A DNA stretch of 64,000 nt from Streptomyces cinnabarinus (GTDB lineage Bacteria > Actinomycetota > Actinomycetes > Streptomycetales > Streptomycetaceae), in NCBI RefSeq assembly GCF_027270315.1, contig NZ_CP114413.1, forward strand, positions 2,604,001 to 2,668,000. Reading direction: 5' to 3'. Position numbers and translations under genes: made by a program. Shown piece by piece: positions 41,437 to 50,190 of the stretch; position 1 is the stretch's first letter; each line of letters starts with the position of its first letter. Under the pieces are notes generated by a model. It was not told where the DNA came from and made no database searches. It saw only the letters and a program-made list of their open reading frames with translations.

Positions 41437-42908
41437 CGGTGGGTGGTCGCCCTTCCGATGAGGACGCCGACCAGGGCCGACTGGGCGACGGCCGCCGCGC
41501 CGTACACGGCCACGCCCACGGTGTGCGGCGCGCCGGTGTGGGTGAGTAGGGCGAGGGTCTGGGCGAGGGCGGCGAGGACGCAGACCAGGGCCGCGCCCGC
41601 GACCGCGCCGAAGGACTGGAGCAACAGGCCGGTCCAGATCACCACGCCGAGCAGCAGCAGGCCCGCGAGGCGGACTCCGTCGAGGGTGGGGGTGTGCGGC
41701 CACAGGGCGGCGGTGGCGGTGGCGAGGGCTGCCAGTGCGGTCAGGTAGGCGGCGAGGCAGCCGGCGAGCCTGTGGACGGTGCCGCGGCGGAACGCCCTCG
41801 GGGTACCTGCGGAGCGCAGCCCGGCCAGGCTGCCGCTGCGGAACCGGTACAGCAGCCATTCCGCCGGGCCCATGCTGAGGGTGAGGGCGACGGCGGCGGG
41901 CGCGGCCATGGCGGAGGGTTCGGCGCCCGCGAGTACGTCGCCGAGGGCCGCGTACACGACCAGGGCACCGCTGCCCAGTCCGAAGAGGGCGTACGGGAGA
42001 GAGGCGGCGAGTGCGACGTTGCCCGGCGTGGTGCTCACCGTCGGGGCGGGTGCGCTCGCCCGCGCCGGCGGGGTGCCGCCGACCAGTTCCCGCAGGGCCA
42101 GGGCCGCCACCGCGAGCAGTGAGCCCGCCAGGAGCACGATTCTCGCCGTCTCCGGGATCGGGTGGACGAGGGCGAGCAGCGCGCCCGCCGTCAAGGGGAT
42201 CAGTGCCGCCAGTAGGGCTCGTTCACGGCTCAGGACCAGCAGGGCCGTGGCCGCGGCCAGGTAGCAGGACTGGCCCGCCGCGAAGAGGACCGCCGCCGGG
42301 GTGGCCGTGCCCGCGCAGGCGAGGGCGGTCAGGGTGCCCAGCAGTGCGCCCGTGGGGGCGCCCAGGAGCAGGGTGCGGCGGGCCGCGGGCTTGTCGGCCA
42401 GCCCCAGCCAGGTGTACGCCCGATGGGACAGGCCCTGGTTCCAGGTCCACCCGAACAGGGCCGCGGCCAGCAGCGGGACCGTGCCCGCCGGGAGGCCGAA
42501 GTCGCCCCGGGGGCCCGCGAGCAGGGGCGCGCCGAGGACGTAGCCGAAGCCGGGGAGGGCGAAGACCACGCCGCGGAGGAGGCAGCCGAGCAGGCTCGTC
42601 CGCCAGGGGTCGGGGGCGGGGTCCCGGGGCTCCGGGTAACGGCGCGGGACGCGGTCGTACAGCACCTCGGCGAGCGCGAAGGAGTTCTTGACGCCGTAGC
42701 GCTCGCGGATCTGGTCGTCGGAGAGGCCGTCGGACTCCAGGAGCGCGGCGATCTCGTCGGGGTGGACCGCGGCGGCGACGAAGTCGTCGAGGCGGGCGGC
42801 GAGTTCGTCGACCGGGTCCGGCTCGGCCCAGCTGGGCGTGCGCTGCCGGGGGATGGTCGGCAGGGTGTCGGAGCGGGCGCCCGCGGGCATCCAGAGGCCG
42901 CCGCTCAC
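41433..42908 (-). CDS. polytopic membrane protein of an exopolysaccharide locus (PelG-like position)
   Basis: 491 residues. An N-terminal cytosolic part of about 100 residues (DELAARLDDFVAAAVHPDEIAALLESDGLSDDQIRERYG, interrupted by no helix) precedes eleven or twelve membrane helices. The gene overlaps the GT4 gene upstream by 4 bases and the spherulin gene downstream by 4 bases, so it is translated with them. By position and topology it fills the role of PelG or of the membrane part of fungal Gtb3, moving the growing chain across the membrane. I do not see a diagnostic PelG motif, so the functional call is inference. Confidence 0.7.
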   Translation of the reverse strand: MSGGLWMPAGARSDTLPTIPRQRTPSWAEPDPVDELAARLDDFVAAAVHPDEIAALLESDGLSDDQIRERYGVKNSFALAEVLYDRVPRRYPEPRDPAPDPWRTSLLGCLLRGVVFALPGFGYVLGAPLLAGPRGDFGLPAGTVPLLAAALFGWTWNQGLSHRAYTWLGLADKPAARRTLLLGAPTGALLGTLTALACAGTATPAAVLFAAGQSCYLAAATALLVLSRERALLAALIPLTAGALLALVHPIPETARIVLLAGSLLAVAALALRELVGGTPPARASAPAPTVSTTPGNVALAASLPYALFGLGSGALVVYAALGDVLAGAEPSAMAAPAAVALTLSMGPAEWLLYRFRSGSLAGLRSAGTPRAFRRGTVHRLAGCLAAYLTALAALATATAALWPHTPTLDGVRLAGLLLLGVVIWTGLLLQSFGAVAGAALVCVLAALAQTLALLTHTGAPHTVGVAVYGAAAVAQSALVGVLIGRATTHR

Positions 42909-44443
42909 CAGCCGGTCCCGTCCGTGGCGACCTTCTCGTACCAGGGGTCCCGCAGTTCCACGGTCCAGTCGGCGACGGTCTCGACGGTCGGCTCGTACAC
43001 CTCGGGCAGGCCCGCCAGCTCCTGGTAGATCGTGCGGAAGGCGTTCACCGAGCGGCGCAGGGTGAATCGGTCGATGACCCGCTGGCGGGACAACTCACCG
43101 AGCCTCAGGCGCCGTTCGTCGTCCTTCAGCAGGGTCAGCGCGGCCGCGGCCATCTTCTCCGGCTCGCGGGGCGGGACCACGAGGCCGGTGTCGCCGACGG
43201 CCTCGCGCACTCCGCCGACGTCCGTGGAGACCGTGGTACGGCCGCAGGACATGGCCTCGATGATGGAGAACGGGAAGCCTTCGGAGATGGAGGAGAGCAT
43301 GACCACGTGGCCGGCGGCGTAGGCGCGCCAGACCTCGGTGATGCGGCCCTCGAAGCTGAGGCCGTCGGTGACGCCGAGTTCGGCGGCGAGCTTCTCCAGG
43401 CGGGTGCGGTAGGCCTCGCCGCCGGGCGGGACCGGGCCGAACAGGCGCAGGCGGGTCTCGGGGAGTTCGGCGCGGACCATGGCGTAGGCGCGGAGCAGGG
43501 TCTCCAGGTCCTTGATGGGGTCGACGCGGCCGCACCAGGTGAGGGTGGGGAGGTCGGGTTCGGGTCCGGCGTGCGGGAAGGCGTGCGGGTCGACGCCGTT
43601 GTAGACGGTGCGGATCTTGTCGGCGTCGGCGCCGCCGCGCTCCTCCCAGCGGCGGTTGTACCGGTTGCACGGTGTGATCAGATCGGCCGAGCGATAGCCG
43701 TGTGAATTGAGTTCACGGTAGAAGCCGAGCATGAACGCCTTCACCGGCCAGCGCTGTTCGGCGCTGCGGTAACCGAGATAGCGCTCGCGCAGATAGATGC
43801 CGTGCTCGGTGAGCAGGAACGGTACGCCGTCCAGCTTGCGGGCGGCGAGCGCGGGCAGGGTCGCCAGGCCGCTGCTCACCGCGTGCGCCACCGAGTCCTC
43901 GGGGATCCGTACGCCCAGCGGACGCAGGGCGTGTTCCAGCAGGTCGGTCGCGGTGAGCGCGTCGTGCACGGTGGGCTCGGCGGCGGCCGTCGGCAGATGC
44001 GGCATGCTCCAGATCCACATCAGCGATCGCAGTGCGGACTCGCTGCGCAGTGCCGCCGACAGCCGTCCGGCGCGGGCGAGTTCGGCCAGCTCATACAGTG
44101 CCTCCCCGAAGTCGGCGCCGGTGTCGGCGCCGGTCTGGGTGGCGGGGTCCAGGAAGGAGAGCAGGAACCGCTCGTAGGAGTCGAGGAAGCGGCGGCGGGT
44201 CCGGCCGCGAGGGGCGCGGGCGCGTCCTGGCCGTGGTCCCCAGGTGGGCACCGACACGTGCCGGCGGACGTTGGGTGGCAGCTCCCAGGTCACCGGTTCT
44301 CTGCCGGTGCCGGTGAGTGAGACCACGTGGAAGTCGACTTCCGGCATGCCCTTGACGAGTTGGTCGCACCAGGTGCTGACGCCGCCGTGGACGTGCGGGT
44401 AGGTGCCTTCGGTGAGCATGGTGACATGGCGGCCCGAACGCAT
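42905..44443 (-). CDS. pelF: PelF-type GT4 glycosyltransferase
   Basis: 512 residues. The N-terminal signature TEGTYPHVHGGVSTWCDQL (11-29) is that of PelF, the cytosolic GT4 enzyme that polymerises the Pel polysaccharide. The C-terminal half has the GT-B features WCGRVDPIKDLETLL, the acceptor/donor loop and the E-x7-E motif in EGFPFSIIEAMSCG, followed by DVGGVREAVGDTGLVVPP. The expected donor is a UDP-hexosamine such as UDP-GalNAc. There is no membrane span, so it presumably works with the adjacent membrane protein. It starts 118 bases after the deacetylase gene, across a strong hairpin. Confidence 0.88.
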   Translation of the reverse strand: MRSGRHVTMLTEGTYPHVHGGVSTWCDQLVKGMPEVDFHVVSLTGTGREPVTWELPPNVRRHVSVPTWGPRPGRARAPRGRTRRRFLDSYERFLLSFLDPATQTGADTGADFGEALYELAELARAGRLSAALRSESALRSLMWIWSMPHLPTAAAEPTVHDALTATDLLEHALRPLGVRIPEDSVAHAVSSGLATLPALAARKLDGVPFLLTEHGIYLRERYLGYRSAEQRWPVKAFMLGFYRELNSHGYRSADLITPCNRYNRRWEERGGADADKIRTVYNGVDPHAFPHAGPEPDLPTLTWCGRVDPIKDLETLLRAYAMVRAELPETRLRLFGPVPPGGEAYRTRLEKLAAELGVTDGLSFEGRITEVWRAYAAGHVVMLSSISEGFPFSIIEAMSCGRTTVSTDVGGVREAVGDTGLVVPPREPEKMAAAALTLLKDDERRLRLGELSRQRVIDRFTLRRSVNAFRTIYQELAGLPEVYEPTVETVADWTVELRDPWYEKVATDGTGW

Positions 44444-44477
44444 GGCTGGGCTGTTCCCCCCTGTTTGCGGATGATGA

Positions 44478-44552
44478 GCGGGGAACTGCGGCCCCGGATC
44501 CCGGCTGCGGGATCGTCGTGGCTGGTCGCGCAGTTCCCCGCGCCCCTGAGGG
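44478..44552. terminator. branched hairpin carrying dispersed repeat copy D, between deacetylase and pelF-like genes
   Basis: GCGGGGAACTGCG (44478-44490) pairs perfectly over 13 bp with CGCAGTTCCCCGC (44529-44541); the enclosed sequence contains a second hairpin GATCCCG-GCTG-CGGGATC. The right arm is the GGCTGGTCGCGCAGTTCCCC repeat seen also at 16295-16323. On the minus strand it can end the deacetylase transcript or attenuate read-through into the pelF-like operon. Confidence 0.75.
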
Positions 44553-44560
44553 CGTTCCCC

Positions 44561-46591
44561 CTACGGCAGCTTCAGCGTGAGCGCCGACTGGAGCGCGCCG
44601 CGTGCCGCCCATGCCGAGCGCAGGCCCGCGTAGGACGTGCCGAAGGTGGTCGTGCCCAGGACCTGCTGCTGCCTGGTGCCCTCCGGCGCCGTCACCGGGA
44701 TCTGGGTCCCCGACGGTGCGCTGACGGTGACGGTGTTGCCGATGCGGTACGCCGTGATCTTGTTGTTCGCCACCGCCGTACGCCAGGCGGCGCGGCGCTG
44801 GAACTCGGTGCCGATCGCCTTTTGCGAGAGGTTCTGCACCGGGGTGTTGTCGGCGAACAGGGCCCGGTAGTCGGCCAGGACCTGGTCCACCACCGGGTAG
44901 AGGATGCGGTCCTCGGCGAGGTTGGACTGGTGGACGTAGTGCGGGCGCGGGTCGTTGTTGACGACGTGCCCGAGGGCGATCCGGGCCTCCTGCGGGACGA
45001 TGTGGTCGTCGTAGCCGGTGGCCGGGTCGAGCGGTGCGTCGAGGCAGGTGGAGGCGGGGTTGGTGGAGCAGACCCCGCTGCCGCCGTCCTCGGCGGAGGT
45101 GTAGATCCAGTTGTACTCGTCGGTCATCTCGGCCTCGGTGCCGACGTTGTAGTACACGTTCATCGGGTGCCGGGGCACCGTCAGGGCGGCTCCCACCGCG
45201 CGCTGTTCGGGCTCGCGGGAGTTGTCCGAGGCGACCCACTTCACGCCGTTGTCGGCGAGGGCGCCGGCCAGGTTCGGGTTGTCGTTCGGCTGCTGCGGCA
45301 GCGTCCTCAGACCCGAGTGCTCGCCGGTGACCAGCTCGGTGCGGTCGATCGGGAGGCCCTTGCCGACTGCCCAGTTGTGGTTGTCGCGGATCTGCGCGGC
45401 GATCTCGGAGCGGCTCATGTACTTCGTCGAGCCGTCGGGGTTCTTCGCGCAGGTCCACGGCACCGTGGAGGTGTCCTGGACGCAGCCGAGGAAGGGGTGC
45501 GTGTAGGTGTGGTTGATCCAGCGGTACTGCGCGCGGTCCGCGAGCAGCCGGGCGGCGAGCGGGTCGGTGCCGCCGTGCTCGGACTTCCACTCCTCGCCGG
45601 AACCGGCGTTGAAGACCATGTCGAAGGTGAAGCCCTGCGTGCGCTGCCACTGCGCCGCGTAGGCCGCGTCCTCGGCCGTCATCCGGATCGGGTTGGTCTC
45701 CTCGCCGCCACCGACGCAGTCGATGTCGCCGGGCGTGCAGTTGCGCTCGGTGTCCCAGCGGGCGTCGGGCGCGAAGACGTCGTCGATGTGGACCGCGAAG
45801 TAGTTGCGGTCCTGGCCCAGATGGACGCCCTGGGTCAGCCACTCCACGATGCCCCGGGCGAGCAGCCGGAACTGCCGCTGGTGCTGGTTGTAGGCGAAGG
45901 TCACGACCAGCTCGCGGCGCCCGTCGTGGGCGTACTCGCCGACCAGGCTGCCGCGCCCGGTGCCCTCGGGGACCGGGAGGTCGACATAGCTGGTGAACCC
46001 GGCGCGGGGGCGGGCGACGTAGCCGTAACTCTCCTGGACCGAGGGGGCGTTGTCCTCGAAGGTGAGGGCGCCGTCGAGGTACCCGAACCACGAGGACTTC
46101 CCGGCGGTGGTGACGGAGGCCGCGCGGCCGTCGAGGCTGCCGGTCCAGCCGCCCTCGCTCGTGTAGTCGAGGCCGACGCCCGGGTGGGCCCAGGTGTAGG
46201 CGTCGACCTGCGGGATGCCGTAGGTCCGCTCGTAGGTCTCCAGCGCGGACTGCTCGGTGGAACCCGAGCCGAACGGGGCCTCGTTGGGCAGCACCACGCC
46301 CTGGAACTTCGCCCGCGGCCGGCCGTTGACCGTGTCGCTGAGGAAACTCGCGGTCACCGCCGGACGGGCGGAGTCGTTCAGATCGATCGTGGTGTACGGG
46401 ATGCCGGTGCTGGTCAGCTGGGCGGCGATGGCGCGTACGGCGCTGCCGCCGTCGTCCACCACCAGTACCCGCAGATCGACGCGCGGCTCCACCGCCGCCG
46501 AGGCGCCGGGCACCCCCAGCCCCAGCGTCATCACTCCCGCCGCCGACAGGGCGGCTGCGGCGTTTCTCCATCCGTGCGCACGGTGCGCCAT
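44561..46591 (-). CDS. secreted polysaccharide deacetylase of the Agd3 (CE18) type
   Basis: 676 residues from ATG 46591 behind GGGGAGGA. A signal peptide (about 1-33, ending GASAA) shows export. After an N-terminal strand-rich domain (LRVLVVDDGGSAVRAI; residues 35-260) comes the catalytic barrel with HIDD (268-271) and NHTYTHPF (His361 and His365), which match the Asp and HxxxH metal ligands of Agd3, the deacetylase of fungal galactosaminogalactan. EEWKSEHGGTDPLAARLL and VHQSNLAED are further conserved-looking blocks. It should remove acetyl groups from the exported polymer and make it cationic. First gene of the locus. The assignment to CE18 is from motif spacing and context. Confidence 0.78.
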   Translation of the reverse strand: MAHRAHGWRNAAAALSAAGVMTLGLGVPGASAAVEPRVDLRVLVVDDGGSAVRAIAAQLTSTGIPYTTIDLNDSARPAVTASFLSDTVNGRPRAKFQGVVLPNEAPFGSGSTEQSALETYERTYGIPQVDAYTWAHPGVGLDYTSEGGWTGSLDGRAASVTTAGKSSWFGYLDGALTFEDNAPSVQESYGYVARPRAGFTSYVDLPVPEGTGRGSLVGEYAHDGRRELVVTFAYNQHQRQFRLLARGIVEWLTQGVHLGQDRNYFAVHIDDVFAPDARWDTERNCTPGDIDCVGGGEETNPIRMTAEDAAYAAQWQRTQGFTFDMVFNAGSGEEWKSEHGGTDPLAARLLADRAQYRWINHTYTHPFLGCVQDTSTVPWTCAKNPDGSTKYMSRSEIAAQIRDNHNWAVGKGLPIDRTELVTGEHSGLRTLPQQPNDNPNLAGALADNGVKWVASDNSREPEQRAVGAALTVPRHPMNVYYNVGTEAEMTDEYNWIYTSAEDGGSGVCSTNPASTCLDAPLDPATGYDDHIVPQEARIALGHVVNNDPRPHYVHQSNLAEDRILYPVVDQVLADYRALFADNTPVQNLSQKAIGTEFQRRAAWRTAVANNKITAYRIGNTVTVSAPSGTQIPVTAPEGTRQQQVLGTTTFGTSYAGLRSAWAARGALQSALTLKLP

Positions 46592-46934
46592 GTGTGGTCC
46601 TCCCCCCAGAAGATCCCCCTGTGGTAAATCCGGGGGGATCATTGGAAATTACGCGAAGCGGCAAGCCGTCGGCTCACCGGAACGCGATGAGTGTGTCTCA
46701 GGTCACCAGGAGTGAGGGTTGGGAAGTGGCCACGACGCCACTGACAGGTGAACGGCCGTAGGAATGAGCGAACGGGACACACGCGCGTAGGCTCATGCCG
46801 AGTGTCAGGCCGCACCGGGGAAGGCCCCGCTGAGCCAGGACCCCGAGGTCGGAATTAGGGTCGGCCGTCGGGCCCGGTCGACCCACCACATTTCGGCCAC
46901 TGCAACTTCACATCGGAAGCGAGAATTCACCACC
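46592..46934. promoter_or_regulatory. divergent promoter region between the deacetylase and pepA
   Basis: 343 bases without a gene. The part next to the deacetylase is AT-richer than average for this DNA (TGGTAAATC, CATTGGAAATTACG) and can supply a minus-strand -10 (TAATTT at about 46648). The pepA side has GTAGGCT as a possible -10 and GGAAGCGAG as RBS. I see no inverted repeat strong enough to name an operator. Confidence 0.4.
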
Positions 46935-48458
46935 GTGACTGCTCTCACTCTCAGCACCGCCGCGGCGCCCGGCCTGCGGGCCGACGCGATCGTGATCGGT
47001 GTCGCCAAGGGCGCCAAGGGCCCCGTGGTCGCCCCGGGTGCCGAAGCCCTGGACAAGGCCTACGACGGCAGGCTCGCCGGTGTCCTGGAGACCCTCGGTG
47101 CCTCCGGCGGCGAGGGCGAGGTGACCAAGCTCCCCGCCCCGGCCGGCTTCAAGGCACCCCTCGTGATCGCCGTCGGCCTCGGCGCGGAGCCCGAGAAGGA
47201 CGCCGAGTACGACGCGGAGGCGCTGCGCAAGGCCGCCGGTGCCGCCGCCCGCGCGCTCGCCGGGTCCAAGAAGGCCGCCTTCGCCCTGCCCCTCGCCGAC
47301 GCCGCCGACGCCGGCGCGATCGCCGAGGGCGCGCTGCTGGGCGCGTACTCCTTCGACGCCTACAAGGACAGCGCCAAGAACGCCAAGGGCAACGGCAAGG
47401 CGCCGCTCGGCGAGATCACCCTGCTCGGCGGGAAGCCGCGGGACAAGGCGTTCAAGGCCGCGGTCGAGCGGGCCACCGCCGTCACCGAGGAGCTCAACCG
47501 CGCCCGTGACCTGATCAACACCCCGCCGAACGACCTCTACCCCGAGGCGTTCGCCGCCGTCGCGCAGGCGGCGGGCAAGGAGCACGGCATCAAGGTGCAG
47601 GTGCTCGACGAGAAGGCCCTCACCAAGGGCGGCTACGGCGGCATCCTCGGCGTCGGCGCCGGGTCCGCGGCGGGGCCGCGGCTGGTGAAGCTGTCGTACA
47701 CGCACTCCAAGGCCAGCAAGCACCTCGCGTTCGTCGGCAAGGGCATCACCTACGACTCGGGCGGCATCTCGCTGAAGCCGGCGGGCCACAACGAGACGAT
47801 GAAGTGCGACATGAGCGGCGCGGCCGCGGTGTTCGCGGCCGTCGTCGCGGCGGCGCGCCTCGGCCTTGAGGTCAACGTGACCGGCTGGCTGGCGCTCGCC
47901 GAGAACATGCCGTCCGGTACCGCCACCCGCCCGGGTGACGTGCTGCGCATGTACAGCGGCAAGACCGTCGAGGTGCTGAACACCGACGCCGAGGGCCGGC
48001 TGGTGCTGGCCGACGCGCTGTGGGCCGCGTCGGAGGAGAAGCCGGACGCCATCGTGGACGTGGCGACGCTGACCGGCGCGATGGTGCTCGCGCTGGGCAA
48101 CCGGACCTTCGGTGTCATGGCCAACGACAACGCGTTCCGCACGGCGATCGTGGAGGCCGCGGAGGAGGTCGGCGAGGCGTCCTGGCCGATGCCGCTCCCC
48201 GACCACCTGCGCAAGGGCATGGACTCCCCCACCGCCGACATCGCCAACATGGGCGAGCGGATGGGCGGCGGCCTGGTCGCGGGCATCTTCCTGCGGGAGT
48301 TCGTCGGCGAGGGCATCACCTGGGCGCACCTTGACATCGCCGGGCCCGCCTTCAACGAGCAGGGTCCCTTCGGTTACACGCCCAAGGGCGGTACGGGCTC
48401 CGCGGTGCGGACGCTGGTCCGGCTCGCCGAGCTGACGGCCGGCGGGGAGCTGGGCTGA
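46935..48458 (+). CDS. pepA: leucyl aminopeptidase (M17)
   Basis: 507 residues from a GTG start. The M17 signature NTDAEGRL (349-356) and the metal-binding VGKGITYDSGGISLKPAGHNETMK stretch (Lys and Asp ligands, in two parts) are intact, as is AAAVFAAVVAAARLGLEVNV between them. It releases N-terminal Leu and similar residues from peptides in the cytosol as a hexamer needing two divalent metals. It lies upstream of the dehydrogenase cluster but is separated from it by a terminator. Confidence 0.95.
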   Translation: MTALTLSTAAAPGLRADAIVIGVAKGAKGPVVAPGAEALDKAYDGRLAGVLETLGASGGEGEVTKLPAPAGFKAPLVIAVGLGAEPEKDAEYDAEALRKAAGAAARALAGSKKAAFALPLADAADAGAIAEGALLGAYSFDAYKDSAKNAKGNGKAPLGEITLLGGKPRDKAFKAAVERATAVTEELNRARDLINTPPNDLYPEAFAAVAQAAGKEHGIKVQVLDEKALTKGGYGGILGVGAGSAAGPRLVKLSYTHSKASKHLAFVGKGITYDSGGISLKPAGHNETMKCDMSGAAAVFAAVVAAARLGLEVNVTGWLALAENMPSGTATRPGDVLRMYSGKTVEVLNTDAEGRLVLADALWAASEEKPDAIVDVATLTGAMVLALGNRTFGVMANDNAFRTAIVEAAEEVGEASWPMPLPDHLRKGMDSPTADIANMGERMGGGLVAGIFLREFVGEGITWAHLDIAGPAFNEQGPFGYTPKGGTGSAVRTLVRLAELTAGGELG

Positions 48459-48510
48459 TCCGCCCGGCACTGATCCGCCCGGTCCGACCCAACCCGGGCT
48501 GATCCACTCG

Positions 48511-48545
48511 ACGGGGCCTCGCGTGCGGGTAGTGCGAGGCCCCGT
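48511..48545. terminator. pepA terminator
   Basis: ACGGGGCCTCGC / GCGAGGCCCCGT, a 12-bp stem with an 11-base loop, about 50 bases after pepA. The rest of the 283-base pepA-lpd spacer holds the lpd promoter region and nothing else I can name. Confidence 0.85.
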
Positions 48546-48741
48546 CCCCTGCTCATGACGCGCTCCCTTATGAGCGTGTGGTGTCTCACACGTCGGCCCC
48601 GCGTCTCGTTCGTCTCCGACAAGTGCGAAGATGGGGCTCGGCAGGACAGGGCCCCACCAAGGGCCGAATGAACGAGCGGCCGGACACCAGCCGCCGACCG
48701 GTCACTGGAGACCGGTGGCGCACATGCATGGAGGACGTGAC

Positions 48742-50130
48742 GTGGCGAACGACGCCAGCACCGTTTTCGACCTAGTGATCCTCGGCGGTGGTAGCGGTGG
48801 TTACGCCGCGGCCCTGCGCGGGGCGCAGCTGGGCCTGGACGTCGCCCTGATCGAGAAGGACAAGGTCGGCGGCACCTGCCTGCACCGGGGTTGCATTCCC
48901 ACCAAGGCTCTGCTGCACGCCGGTGAGATCGCCGACCAGGCCCGCGAGAGCGAGCAGTTCGGTGTGAAGGCCACCTTCGAGGGCATCGACATCGCCGGGG
49001 TCCACAAGTACAAGGACGGCGTGATCGCCGGTCTGTACAAGGGCCTGCAGGGTCTGGTCGCCTCCCGCAAGGTGACGTACATCGAGGGCGCCGGCCGGCT
49101 GTCCTCCCCCACCTCCGTCGATGTGAACGGCCAGCGCGTCCAGGGCCGCCACGTCCTGCTGGCGACCGGCTCCGTGCCGAAGTCGCTGCCGGGCCTGGAG
49201 ATCGACGGCAACCGCATCATCTCCTCCGACCACGCCCTCGTCCTGGACCGCGTGCCCAAGTCCGCGATCATCCTCGGCGGCGGTGTCATCGGCGTCGAGT
49301 TCGCCTCGGCGTGGAAGTCCTTCGGTGCGGACGTCACCGTCATCGAGGGCCTCAAGCACCTCGTCCCGGTCGAGGACGAGAACTCCTCCAAGCTTCTTGA
49401 GCGCGCGTTCCGCAAGCGCGGCATCAAGTTCAACCTGGGCACCTTCTTCCAGAAGGCCGAGTACACCCAGGACGGTGTCAAGGTCACCCTCGCCGACGGC
49501 AAGGAGTTCGAGGCCGAGGTGCTGCTGGTCGCCGTCGGCCGCGGCCCGGTCTCGGCCGGTCTCGGCTACGAGGAGCAGGGCGTCGCGATGGACCGCGGCT
49601 ACGTCCTCGTCGACGAGTACATGCGCACCAACGTGCCCACCATCTCCGCCGTCGGTGACCTCGTCCCGACCCTCCAGCTCGCGCACGTCGGCTTCGCCGA
49701 GGGCATCCTGGTGGCGGAGCGCCTGGCCGGTCTGAAGGCCGTGCCGATCGACTACGACGGTGTCCCGCGGGTGACCTACTGCCACCCCGAGGTCGCCTCC
49801 GTGGGCATCACCGAGGCCAAGGCCAAGGAGATCTACGGTGCGGACAAGGTCGTCGCTCTGAAGTACAACCTGGCGGGCAACGGCAAGAGCAAGATCCTGA
49901 ACACCGCGGGCGAGATCAAGCTCGTCCAGGTGAAGGACGGTGCCGTGGTCGGCGTCCACATGGTCGGCGACCGCATGGGCGAGCAGGTCGGCGAGGCCCA
50001 GCTGATCTACAACTGGGAAGCGCTGCCGGCCGAGGTCGCCCAGCTCATCCACGCCCACCCGACGCAGAACGAGGCGCTCGGCGAGGCCCACCTGGCCCTG
50101 GCCGGCAAGCCGCTGCACGCGCACGACTGA
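48742..50130 (+). CDS. lpdA: dihydrolipoamide dehydrogenase (E3)
   Basis: 462 residues from GTG 48742, with GGAGG seven bases upstream; the frame is open to 48631 without a credible start. It reoxidises the lipoyl groups of 2-oxo acid dehydrogenases with FAD and NAD. Visible: FAD site LGGGSGGYAAALRGA, the redox disulfide GGTCLHRGC, the NAD site LGGGVIGVEFASAW, TISAVGDL and the C-terminal HAHPTQNEALGEA with the catalytic His. It is 60 bases upstream of sucB and is probably co-transcribed. Confidence 0.96.
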   Translation: MANDASTVFDLVILGGGSGGYAAALRGAQLGLDVALIEKDKVGGTCLHRGCIPTKALLHAGEIADQARESEQFGVKATFEGIDIAGVHKYKDGVIAGLYKGLQGLVASRKVTYIEGAGRLSSPTSVDVNGQRVQGRHVLLATGSVPKSLPGLEIDGNRIISSDHALVLDRVPKSAIILGGGVIGVEFASAWKSFGADVTVIEGLKHLVPVEDENSSKLLERAFRKRGIKFNLGTFFQKAEYTQDGVKVTLADGKEFEAEVLLVAVGRGPVSAGLGYEEQGVAMDRGYVLVDEYMRTNVPTISAVGDLVPTLQLAHVGFAEGILVAERLAGLKAVPIDYDGVPRVTYCHPEVASVGITEAKAKEIYGADKVVALKYNLAGNGKSKILNTAGEIKLVQVKDGAVVGVHMVGDRMGEQVGEAQLIYNWEALPAEVAQLIHAHPTQNEALGEAHLALAGKPLHAHD

Positions 50131-50190
50131 CCCTCGGTCGACGAACGCGACGACACAGACTTCCGCAATCCGTTAGGAGCAACCGAAACC

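Noticed and set aside
44091..46664. 857-codon frame over the deacetylase gene
   Set aside because: Arg/Pro/Gly-rich shadow; the secreted deacetylase frame has signal peptide, motifs and RBS.
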